64,000 nucleotides of DNA, from positions 1,057,595 through 1,121,594 of the forward strand of contig NZ_JAAZWE010000002.1 in the NCBI RefSeq assembly GCF_013185185.1, in the 5' to 3' direction. A model generated the notes under the pieces. That model worked only from the letters and a program-made list of their open reading frames with translations. It ran no database searches and was not told the DNA's origin. The translations under genes and the position numbers were made by a program. This document shows, one piece after another, positions 52,544 through 59,870 of the stretch. Position 1 is the stretch's first letter. Each line of letters opens with the position of its first letter. The DNA is from Saccharibacillus endophyticus (GTDB taxonomy: Bacteria > Bacillota > Bacilli > Paenibacillales > Paenibacillaceae).

Positions 52544-52848
52544 CTCCGCGCCTCCTTTTTTATCGGCTGTTGCCTTATCGACTCTCAATAAAAAGTACTA
52601 TATGTACATTCGAACATTTACTTACCCTATACTCGGCAACATTTAGCCCTGATTTACATAACTCCTGCCTAAGACTCAAAAAAAGCCCCTTTGAACCGGG
52701 AAATGGGAACCCTTTACAGGTATGAAGAATCAGTTTTCGCGTCACAGGAACGCGGTAAAGCATGCTGGTTAATCGCCAAAAGTCGAAGGCCGCAAGACGG
52801 ATGTCCGGCGGCCTTCGACTTTTGGCGATTTGAATGATGAATAGATCC
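52544..52848. other. Intergenic region with long hairpin
   Basis: AT-rich upstream region of the DUF4261 gene plus the hairpin at 52771-52830; no gene seen. Confidence 0.5.
52771..52830 (-). terminator. Very long perfect hairpin, probable terminator of the unknown gene
   Basis: A 23-bp perfect stem from 52771-52793 to 52808-52830 (begins AATCGCCAAAAGTCGAAGGC) with a 14-base loop, 18 bases after the stop of the minus-strand gene. It lacks a clear T-run, so it may instead stabilise the mRNA end. Confidence 0.6.
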
Positions 52849-53319
52849 TTAGCCGCGAACCGGCACGACACGGTACGGAGTCGCTTCCGTACGCGCGGCC
52901 TCGCCGCTTTGCGCTTCGATGGTCCATCCGATCGAGAGCACCGGGAACAGCAGATCGCGCTCGGTTGCAGTCAATTCTACGGCAACGCCCTCGATCCCCT
53001 CTTCGCGCTCCACCTCCGATTCAAGCCCGAATACGATCCGAATCCAGGTATTGATGCCGCCCAACGTATTATATTTAATCCGGTATCCTTGCTTCACGGC
53101 TTGCTCCAAGATTTCCGGTTGCTCTTGATGCAGCGTAAGCAGCGGAGCGAAGTCCGTGATTATCGAACCGTCGGCCGGAGGCAAATCTCCCCGCGCTACG
53201 CGGCGTAACAGTTCTTCGCCGTCTAAACCAAGCGCGCGAACGCTCTCCAATACGATAGCATCCCATTGGGACAATTTGACCCGTTCCGTAGTTTGCGTAG
53301 TTTGCATAGTTTCGCTCAT
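52849..53319 (-). CDS. Protein of unknown function
   Basis: A 156-aa soluble protein with a mostly helical N-terminal half (WDAIVLESVRALGLDGEELL) and a C-terminal part with GGINTWIRIVFGLESEVE and TATERDLLFPVLSIGW. No family recognised. GAGAGGAG lies upstream of the ATG at 53319. It lies upstream of the DUF4261 gene on the same strand, but the long hairpin between them argues against one operon. Confidence 0.55.
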   Translation of the reverse strand: MSETMQTTQTTERVKLSQWDAIVLESVRALGLDGEELLRRVARGDLPPADGSIITDFAPLLTLHQEQPEILEQAVKQGYRIKYNTLGGINTWIRIVFGLESEVEREEGIEGVAVELTATERDLLFPVLSIGWTIEAQSGEAARTEATPYRVVPVRG

Positions 53320-53547
53320 TTTCTTTCTCCTCTCGTTACTGTGCTGCATGAGTCTCCTGCTGAACCTTTAATTCACATTCTGCCTATCGTCTTAGATGGA
53401 ATTAAGATCAAACGTTAGGGGAACGATTGCCAAGCAGCACGTTTCTCTTTTCACTTTACCGCACGGCGATCCTGCTTGTATAGGGTAAAACTTGCCAACT
53501 TCTGGCGTTGTTCAAAGCAGGTTATTGCGCGTCGCCTTCGTTTTTGG

Positions 53548-53556
53548 TGTTATAAT
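53548..53556 (+). promoter_or_regulatory. Extended -10 promoter of the AEC transporter gene
   Basis: TGTTATAAT, an extended -10 element, 55 bases before the start codon. No good -35 at standard spacing. Confidence 0.55.
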
Positions 53557-53610
53557 GAAACCCAATTCGTCTACCGTGCGAAAACCCGACCGAAAGAAGC
53601 TGAAGCCCTG

Positions 53611-54531
53611 ATGATCGTCGAGATCCTGCTAAACGTCGTACTGCCCGTATTCGTATTGATCATTGCCGGTTCGTTGATGCAGCGATTGTTCCAACTTGAT
53701 CTCTATACGCTGTCCAAAATCAACTTTTATTACATAACGCCCGCGGTCGTGTTCATGAGCTTGTACCAGTCCAATATCTCGCTTGAGTTGCTGGGCAGCG
53801 TCGCCCTTTTCTATGGACTGTACATCGGGGTGTTGTATATTTTCTGCTTCATTCTCACCCGCTCGCTGAAGTATCCGAGCAGCATGAAGGCCGCCTTCAC
53901 CAACAGCGTACTGCTGGACAACTCGGGCAATTACGGACTTCCGATCAATCAGTTGGTATTCGCGGGTTCGCCGCTCGCCGCATCCATCCAGGCTTTGCTC
54001 ATGTCTTTTCAAAGTCTGCTGACCTTCACCTACGGCGTCATCTCGATTCAAGGGGCACGACTCAGCGGCAATTATCGGAGCGTGATTATCGGCTTTTTGA
54101 AAATACCGGTGCCTTATGCGTTGGTGCTCGGTTTTCTATGTCATGCCTTTGCCGTGCCGCTGCCGAATTTCGTCACGCAGCCGCTCGGCTATATTCAAAA
54201 TTCGATGGTCGCCGTGGCCCTGTTGACGCTCGGGGCACAGATCGTGAAGTATCCGCTGCGACTCGGACGTCCGGCGATTTACTTCAGCATGATCTTGCGC
54301 CTGATTGCGGCTCCCGTTATCGGTTATCTGCTTATTCTCGTACTGGGTCTTAAAGGTATCCCTGCGCAAGCCCTTTTGATCGCCTCCGGTATGCCGACCG
54401 GGGTCAATTCCGCTATTTTGGCCGAAGAATATCGCAATGAACCGGACTTTGCTGCACAGACGGTACTGGTATCCACGATTCTGAATATTGTGACCGTGAC
54501 CGTGTTGATTACGATCTCGGGCCATTTGTAA
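53611..54531 (+). CDS. AEC-family (auxin efflux carrier-like) transporter
   Basis: A 306-aa membrane protein with about ten helices in two five-helix halves. Signatures: PVFVLIIAGSLMQRLFQLD, TNSVLLDNSGNYGLPINQLVFG-like segment (NSVLLDNSGNYGLP), and in the second half ASGMPTGVNSAILAEEY. AEC proteins move organic acids such as malate or other anions. ATG at 53611 is the first with a reasonable purine-rich site (GAAAGAAG); the longer frame upstream overlaps the promoter. Confidence 0.88.
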   Translation: MIVEILLNVVLPVFVLIIAGSLMQRLFQLDLYTLSKINFYYITPAVVFMSLYQSNISLELLGSVALFYGLYIGVLYIFCFILTRSLKYPSSMKAAFTNSVLLDNSGNYGLPINQLVFAGSPLAASIQALLMSFQSLLTFTYGVISIQGARLSGNYRSVIIGFLKIPVPYALVLGFLCHAFAVPLPNFVTQPLGYIQNSMVAVALLTLGAQIVKYPLRLGRPAIYFSMILRLIAAPVIGYLLILVLGLKGIPAQALLIASGMPTGVNSAILAEEYRNEPDFAAQTVLVSTILNIVTVTVLITISGHL

Positions 54532-54583
54532 AAACAAATTCAAATTGAGACATCGCTCACAGACTTGCTTTTCTTCCGAATAC

Positions 54584-54747
54584 TAGGGCGTGTACACAAA
54601 CTCGACGACGTGCATCTTTTGCTGCCTTTTCGCCCTCTGCTGCGTCACTTTCCCTCGACGTGCCCCGGCACGCCTTCGGAAAAGTTCCTTGCCGAGAACG
54701 AAAATTCAACAAAATCTGCTTCCGTCGGAGTTTGCGTACACGCCCTA
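54584..54747. repeat. TAGGG-family MITE-like element, full copy
   Basis: 164 bases with terminal inverted repeats TAGGGCGTGTACACAAACTC (left) and GAGTTTGCGTACACGCCCTA (right; one to two differences). Inside lie GACGTGCATCTTTTGCTGCC and AACAAAATCTGCTTCCGTCG. Related pieces are at 32342-32394, 39322-39351 and 26612-26650. No transposase. Confidence 0.8.
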
Positions 54748-54771
54748 CAATAAGAAAGTCCGCTACGAACA

Positions 54772-54818
54772 GAAAAAAGCCGCAGCGAATGACCCGAATC
54801 ATTCGCTGCGGCTTCGTT
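54772..54818 (-). terminator. Intrinsic terminator of chemoreceptor gene
   Basis: AAGCCGCAGCGAATGA/TCATTCGCTGCGGCTT, 16 bp perfect, six-base loop, with an A-run on plus giving T-run on minus. Confidence 0.92.
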
Positions 54819-54842
54819 ATTTTCCTGTCTAAAAGCTTATGC

Positions 54843-56114
54843 TTACATCCGGAACGCCGTCGTTTTGTCGAGCAGTCGTCCGGTCATCCGATTCAACTCT
54901 TCCGAAGAAGTGGACAGCTCCTCCATAATTGCCGATTCCTCGTGGATGGAACTTGCGATGCGCTTGGCCTCTTCCGCGAATAAAATAGCCCGCTCGCTGA
55001 TTTCGCCGGCATGGCGATGCGCGAGGTCCACTCGGCCCGTCTGCTCGGAAATCATGGTCTCGATGCTGCGAACCGAGGCGACCATTCCGTCTACGGCGGC
55101 GTCAAGACGCTCCAACTTCGCTTCAACAGCCCCGGTGTGCTGCTCTTCGCGTCTTACGCGCTCGCTTTGCTGCTGAATGAGAAGCACGGTATCGCGCACC
55201 TGATCTTGAATACGACGGATCCGATCGCCGATCTGACCGACCGAATCCGCGCTTTGTTCGGACAGCTTGCGAATCTCGTGAGCCACGACGGCAAATCCTG
55301 AACCATGCTCGCCTGCGCGCGCGGCTTCGATCGAAGCGTTCAAAGCCAGAAGGTGCGTCTGCTCGGCGATATCGCGGATCGAGCGGTTAATGACTTCGAT
55401 ATCCGCGGCTTCGCGTTCCAGGCGTCCCACCATCTCTTGCGAGCGTACGCTGGATTCGGATAATTCGCCCATACCTTCGCGCAGCGCCAAGAAAATATCG
55501 CGCGTGGTGCGCACGGATTCCTCCATGCCGCCCGATAAATCGATCATTTCCCGCGAACTGCTCTTCATCCCATGGAACGCATCCAACATCTCATCGGCAT
55601 TGCGTCTCGAATTTTCGGTCGAATGTTGTTGGTGTTCCACGCCTTCGTGAATACGGTCCACGCCGCCCGATATTTCTTCGATCTGCTGTGCGGCTTCGGA
55701 GATCGCTTCGCTCATCATCTGTACGTTCTCGGACGTGACGCCTGCTCCGGACGCGATGTCTTCGACCATGTCGCGAAGATTGTCTACCATTTGGCGGAAG
55801 GCATCGTTAAGTACCGTGATTTCATCCTGCGCACTGCGCCGAGGAACTTCAACAGCCAGATTCCCTGCCGATACTTCTTGCGCGGCCTTGGCCAGCTGCA
55901 CGATCGGCTTCGTTAAGAGTTTGGAAACCAACCAACCCAACACGCCGCTCCAAAAAACGCCCATCAGCAAGATCATCGTCGTGTACAGCCAATCCGCCAT
56001 GGAAGCGGCAACGTACGACTTCAAAAAGAAAATGCAAAAGGCGCTTGTCGCATACGTGACGCCGGAAATCAATACGAACCCGGCCACCATTTTCGTTCCT
56101 AAATTCAGTTTCAT
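54843..56114 (-). CDS. Methyl-accepting chemotaxis protein without sensor domain
   Basis: A 423-aa chemoreceptor. Two adjacent helices (about 8-32 and 43-65) with almost no extracellular loop are followed by HAMP (about 66-120) and a long coiled-coil signalling domain. The hairpin tip is [40 protein letters not shown] (conserved EAARAGE core). With no extracytoplasmic sensor it probably responds to membrane or cytoplasmic state, or to the oxygen/energy status through partners. No chemotaxis operon nearby. Confidence 0.9.
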   Translation of the reverse strand: MKLNLGTKMVAGFVLISGVTYATSAFCIFFLKSYVAASMADWLYTTMILLMGVFWSGVLGWLVSKLLTKPIVQLAKAAQEVSAGNLAVEVPRRSAQDEITVLNDAFRQMVDNLRDMVEDIASGAGVTSENVQMMSEAISEAAQQIEEISGGVDRIHEGVEHQQHSTENSRRNADEMLDAFHGMKSSSREMIDLSGGMEESVRTTRDIFLALREGMGELSESSVRSQEMVGRLEREAADIEVINRSIRDIAEQTHLLALNASIEAARAGEHGSGFAVVAHEIRKLSEQSADSVGQIGDRIRRIQDQVRDTVLLIQQQSERVRREEQHTGAVEAKLERLDAAVDGMVASVRSIETMISEQTGRVDLAHRHAGEISERAILFAEEAKRIASSIHEESAIMEELSTSSEELNRMTGRLLDKTTAFRM

Positions 56115-56467
56115 CTGCGCTTTTCCCCCAACTCTTCGATTGCAGGTCTGTCGTCTCCGGCCGCCGCAGCCATGTGCGGCATGTCCATTCCGCCGATCCC
56201 CCCGGAACGGCGACCTTCGGCACGCGGAACGCTTCCCTATTCCCTCTTTATCGATTTTGTAACCGCTTCAATGAATAAAAAGATAAAATTCTTTCTTTTT
56301 TTAATGAACCCCCTTCCCTGCACGCCCCTTGCGTGCCTCTACTTGTTCAAGCAAGCTCTCTTGCTGTAACCTGAGACGATTATCCCACATCATCAGGGTA
56401 GTTTGAACCCCTTTGCCAAAAGAAAAAAGGGACTTCCTCCCGGAAAGCCCCTCCAATATGGATGCAA
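56115..56467. other. Intergenic region upstream of chemoreceptor gene
   Basis: Apart from the terminator at 56424-56453, no gene or repeat stands out; it should contain the chemoreceptor promoter on the minus strand. Confidence 0.5.
56424..56453 (-). terminator. Intrinsic terminator of deacetylase gene
   Basis: Minus strand: GGGGCTTTCC pairs with GGAAGTCCC (one bulge, one G-U) followed by TTTTTT, 15 bases after the stop. Confidence 0.8.
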
Positions 56468-57625
56468 TCAGCGTTTATCATGCCAAAAATTAACCGGCGT
56501 CGCGCCTTGTTCAATCACTTCGAACGTAAATCCTTCCGCACTCAGCGTTTTTAACACCTCAGGCAGGACTTGAAGCGTCGCTTTTTGATCGTGCATCAGC
56601 ACGACCGGAACGGTTCCTTGTTTCTCGATCGTTTCGATCTGGTCCAGAACGCTGCGAATAACTTTCTGATGATCCGTTTTGTACTTCCAGTCCTCCGAAT
56701 CGACGTTCCAGTCCCACAGACGGAAGCCCGCGGACAACACTTTATCGCGGTAGCTTTGGGTAAAATAAGGCTTGCTGCCGTAAGGCGTGCGAATGAGCGC
56801 CGTCTTGACCCCAGCAGCTTTGTACAGCGCTTCATTGTCTTGCTTCATCTCTTCCAATGCCGATGCCGGAGAAGCGTAAAACTTGTTTTTTACATGCGTC
56901 ATGCCGTGCAGGCCCGCCGCATTGCCCGACTTCACCAGACGTTGTACGGCCTTCGGATAAGATGCAATGCCAGTGCCTAACATGAAGAAGGTTGCTTTGG
57001 CGTCATATTGATCCAAAATGTCCAGCAGCTCGTTCGTATGCGCGGTCGGGCCGTCGTCGAAGGTCAGATAGATCGGTTTGGACGAGGCCGGTTTTTCCGT
57101 CTGCGGCTTTTCTTCCGTTTTGCCGCGATCGTTATTCAAAGCCGCGCGGCTCTGATCGACGAAACTTTGAAGACTCAGTTTTTGCTTGCCGCTGGTAATC
57201 CGAACGACAGGAACAGTCGCGTCGTAAGCAATTCCGAAGTTGAATGTTCCTTTGAGCAGCGAAACCGGGATCATGGTGCGGCCTGCGCTGACGTAAGTCT
57301 TGAGAGGCATCGACTTTTTCCCGTTCAACGCGGTTTGCTCGGACGGGACGATGACCACGCTGTGCTTGCTTCCGGCCAGTACGATCTTTTCGGTTGTTCC
57401 GCTGACTTTGAGATGCAGCTGCTGCGAAATTTCGCGAAGCGGCACGTATAAAGTACCCGCGTTCATTTCCGCCTTGATTCCGGTCAGTTCGTCATTGTAT
57501 CCGAGCGGAAGCTCGCGAACCGTCGCCGCTTTCGTCATTTGCGGCACCGCCGCCAACAGCATAATCGCCATCAACGTCAGCAAACCGCCCCTTTTCCATG
57601 TACGCTGCCAATCAATCCTTTTCAT
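56468..57625 (-). CDS. Secreted polysaccharide deacetylase with stalk domain
   Basis: A 385-aa exported NodB-type deacetylase. Signal peptide to about residue 33. Residues 35-145 form a copper-amine-oxidase-N-like pair of beta repeats (YVPLREISQQLHL, MIPVSLLKGTFNFG), common cell-surface modules. The catalytic domain begins near 184: motif 1 YLTFDDGPT (Asp190, Asp191), motif 2 LHGMTH (His240, His244), motif 3 RTPYGSKP, motif 4 DWNVDSEDW, motif 5 LMHD. It should deacetylate peptidoglycan GlcNAc or another wall or extracellular glycan. GGAGG precedes ATG. Confidence 0.9.
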   Translation of the reverse strand: MKRIDWQRTWKRGGLLTLMAIMLLAAVPQMTKAATVRELPLGYNDELTGIKAEMNAGTLYVPLREISQQLHLKVSGTTEKIVLAGSKHSVVIVPSEQTALNGKKSMPLKTYVSAGRTMIPVSLLKGTFNFGIAYDATVPVVRITSGKQKLSLQSFVDQSRAALNNDRGKTEEKPQTEKPASSKPIYLTFDDGPTAHTNELLDILDQYDAKATFFMLGTGIASYPKAVQRLVKSGNAAGLHGMTHVKNKFYASPASALEEMKQDNEALYKAAGVKTALIRTPYGSKPYFTQSYRDKVLSAGFRLWDWNVDSEDWKYKTDHQKVIRSVLDQIETIEKQGTVPVVLMHDQKATLQVLPEVLKTLSAEGFTFEVIEQGATPVNFWHDKR

Positions 57626-58134
57626 TTCGCTACCTCCGTTGTTTTCCGGGGGATCGTTCCACTCCGATTTTCTTCGGATGCCGTCTGCCCGGATGCTACG
57701 GAATTTTCATGCGGGTGCTGCATTGCGTATGCCCGGCTCCAACTCCTGCGTCCCAGTATAGAGAATGCAACCGCGCAATGTCTTTACACTTCGGTTAAAA
57801 AAAGTTACAAATTGTTTGAAAATCCGCATTTTTTCGCACTAGGGTTTTTCTTAGTTCAATAGTCCCGAAAATATTTTTGGAGCCTAAGGTTAAATGCTAT
57901 ACATAAATGAAAACGAACAACCGAAATATCTATTAGACACAAGTTAGACACTTTCCAAACACCAAAAATGATTGCTGTCGGTTCGAAAAAAGATTTTTAA
58001 AAGTCGCGTTTTCCTTGATTTCATTGATTTCTCTTTTAAATTTCATATGTAAATATAGATTTAAGGAAAAATTAATGAACTTTTTGTGAAAATGTGATAT
58101 TGTAAATTTACATTCAACGAAGAGGTGACTTCAC
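57626..58134. other. AT-rich intergenic region
   Basis: About 500 bases with no convincing gene; much more AT-rich than the average of the window. It contains the divergent promoters of the deacetylase and the small gene at 58135 and a perfect palindrome TGTAAATTTACA at 58101-58112. Confidence 0.5.
58101..58112. promoter_or_regulatory. Perfect 12-bp palindrome upstream of small gene
   Basis: TGTAAATTTACA, 23 bases before the start codon at 58135. Possible operator of an unknown regulator. Confidence 0.4.
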
Positions 58135-58440
58135 ATGCCAATGCAAAACCGTGTACAAGAACTCAGAGATATGCTTCCTACAGAACACAAGGGTATTTCG
58201 TCCTATGTTGAGCATGCTCTCCAATCCATCGATCAACTCGTCGAAAAACATCGCTGCGATAACGCTGCTCTCGCCATTTACGGTGAACGAATCAACGGAA
58301 ACGAAGAGCGTGTTTATTTCGATACGATCTCCCAAATCAAAGCCGATCTGCTGCAAACATTGGAAAAGACGGTTCAAGACGCCCTGCACACAGGCGACAA
58401 GAACTGGAGCAAAAACTATAAAGACGGCATTAAAGGTTAA
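58135..58440 (+). CDS. Small soluble protein of unknown function
   Basis: A 101-aa charged helical protein (SSYVEHALQSIDQLVEKHRC; TISQIKADLLQTLEKTVQDA) with a basic C-terminus. No family recognised. GAAGAGGTGA precedes the ATG. The gene sits after a long AT-rich region, has a perfect palindrome just upstream and its own terminator, so it is an independently regulated small gene. Confidence 0.65.
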   Translation: MPMQNRVQELRDMLPTEHKGISSYVEHALQSIDQLVEKHRCDNAALAIYGERINGNEERVYFDTISQIKADLLQTLEKTVQDALHTGDKNWSKNYKDGIKG

Positions 58441-58476
58441 TTGCCCATGAAAACTGACCCCCGACGCTTGTCGAAC

Positions 58477-58520
58477 AAAAAGACCTGACCTCCGAGATGA
58501 CTTGGAAGCCGGGTCTTTTT
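58477..58520. terminator. Intrinsic terminator
   Basis: AAAAAGACC/GGGTCTTTTT outer stem with additional inner CCTCC/GGAAG pairing; serves the small gene on plus and the aldo/keto reductase on minus. Confidence 0.78.
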
Positions 58521-58561
58521 ATATGTCAAAAATTTAAGATTTTCGCAATTTCGTTTCCGCT

Positions 58562-59452
58562 CTACACCATCTCCAATGGGACTTTGCGTCCCGGTGCGGG
58601 AAATGCTTCATTCAGGCGCGCTTCGTCTTCTTCGGTCAACCGGAGCAATGCGGCCGCCGCGTTTTCGGTAACATGTTCCGGGCTTGCCGCCTTCGGAATG
58701 GCCATGACGTCGCCGCCGCGAATCGCCCAGGCCAGCAGCACCTGCGCAGGCGTGGCCGAAAGTCGTTCCGCGATGTCGCGCACTGCGGAATCGTTCATGA
58801 GTTCCCTGCGCAGCGAACCTCCCTGCGCAAGAGGGCAATAAGCCATGATCGGCATGCGAGCCTGCTGCTGCCAAGGCAGAAGATCGTATTCGATGCCCCG
58901 CGAGCCCAAATGGTACAGCACTTGGTTGGTCTCGCAGCCCCGGCCGTTCGGCGCTGCCAGCAGTTCCTCCATGTCTCCCCGATCCAGATTGGACACGCCC
59001 CATCGTTTGATTTTCCCGTCCCGCTTCAGTTTCTCCATCGCCTCGGCCGTCTCGGCAAGCGGAACGCGGCCGCGCCAATGCAGCAAATACAGGTCAAGCA
59101 CGTCCGTCTCGAGGCGACGCAGGCTGTCTTCGCAGGCTTGGACGATGGCAGTCCGGCCCGCATGATTCGGCAGCGCTTTGCTCACGAGAAAAGCATCGTC
59201 GCGGCGTCCCTTGATCGCGCGCGCGACGACCTGCTCGGCGCCTCCGTTCCCGTACATTTCCGCCGTATCGATGACGCTCATTCCAAGGTCCAAGCCGAGG
59301 CGAAGCGCATCGGCTTCGCGAGCAGCTTCGGAAGCTATTTCGCCCATGTACCAGGTGCCTTGGCCGATCGCGGGAAGCTTGGTGCCGTCGACGAGCTCAA
59401 TAGTGCGCTGCTGTAAACCTTGATGAATTTGTTCGACTGAATAATTGTTCAT
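58562..59452 (-). CDS. Aldo/keto reductase
   Basis: A 296-aa NADPH-dependent oxidoreductase of the AKR fold. Catalytic tetrad positions are visible: Asp and Tyr in VIDTAEMYGNGGAE, Lys in FLVSKALP and His in LYLLHWRG. NADPH-binding parts: RWGVSNLD and VMAIPKAASPEHVTEN. Closest to the YtbE/YvgN-like general aldehyde reductases; substrate unknown. ATG at 59452 follows GGCGGAG by eight bases. Confidence 0.9.
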   Translation of the reverse strand: MNNYSVEQIHQGLQQRTIELVDGTKLPAIGQGTWYMGEIASEAAREADALRLGLDLGMSVIDTAEMYGNGGAEQVVARAIKGRRDDAFLVSKALPNHAGRTAIVQACEDSLRRLETDVLDLYLLHWRGRVPLAETAEAMEKLKRDGKIKRWGVSNLDRGDMEELLAAPNGRGCETNQVLYHLGSRGIEYDLLPWQQQARMPIMAYCPLAQGGSLRRELMNDSAVRDIAERLSATPAQVLLAWAIRGGDVMAIPKAASPEHVTENAAAALLRLTEEDEARLNEAFPAPGRKVPLEMV

Positions 59453-59870
59453 AGAGGATTCTCCGCCTTTCTGCTTCTCTTCTTCTACTACTATAAAACC
59501 CAAAATCCTGCTGCGTTAAAAGGGCGAAGTTAGGCGCTGCGGGATAAATTCGCTTGGGCTTCGCTTTTTTTAAAAGAGTTTAAAGCGGCGGGACTTTTGA
59601 TAAAATGCTTCTAATTTTAGTAGAAGTGCTGAGATTATAGCAGAGCAGAGGCGATCAATCGAAAAAGGATTTCGGTGCATGGATAGGGAACCCAAATCCG
59701 ATTTGAAGCAAAGTTGAGTTGTAAGGGAGTCGATCATTATAAGGCAGCGCAACCTAATTCCTTATAAACAAAAAGGTTGTCTCGAGCCACAATCGCGGCT
59801 CGGGACAACCCCTTAATAACGAATAAAGAAAAGCGTATGCCGGCACTTTTTCCTGCAGCGCCCCCACGCT
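59453..59870. other. Intergenic region with repeat end and terminator
   Basis: No gene seen. It holds GGCGCTGCGGGATAAATTCG (59533-59552), identical to one end of the nested repeat at 10951-11099, followed by GCTTCGCTTTTTT that pairs with an upstream GCGAAG, and the terminator at 59775-59810. Confidence 0.55.
59775..59810 (-). terminator. Intrinsic terminator of MHYT-GGDEF-EAL gene
   Basis: GGTTGTC-CGAGCC ... GGCTCG-GACAACC with an eight-base loop; TTTTT on the minus strand. Confidence 0.88.
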
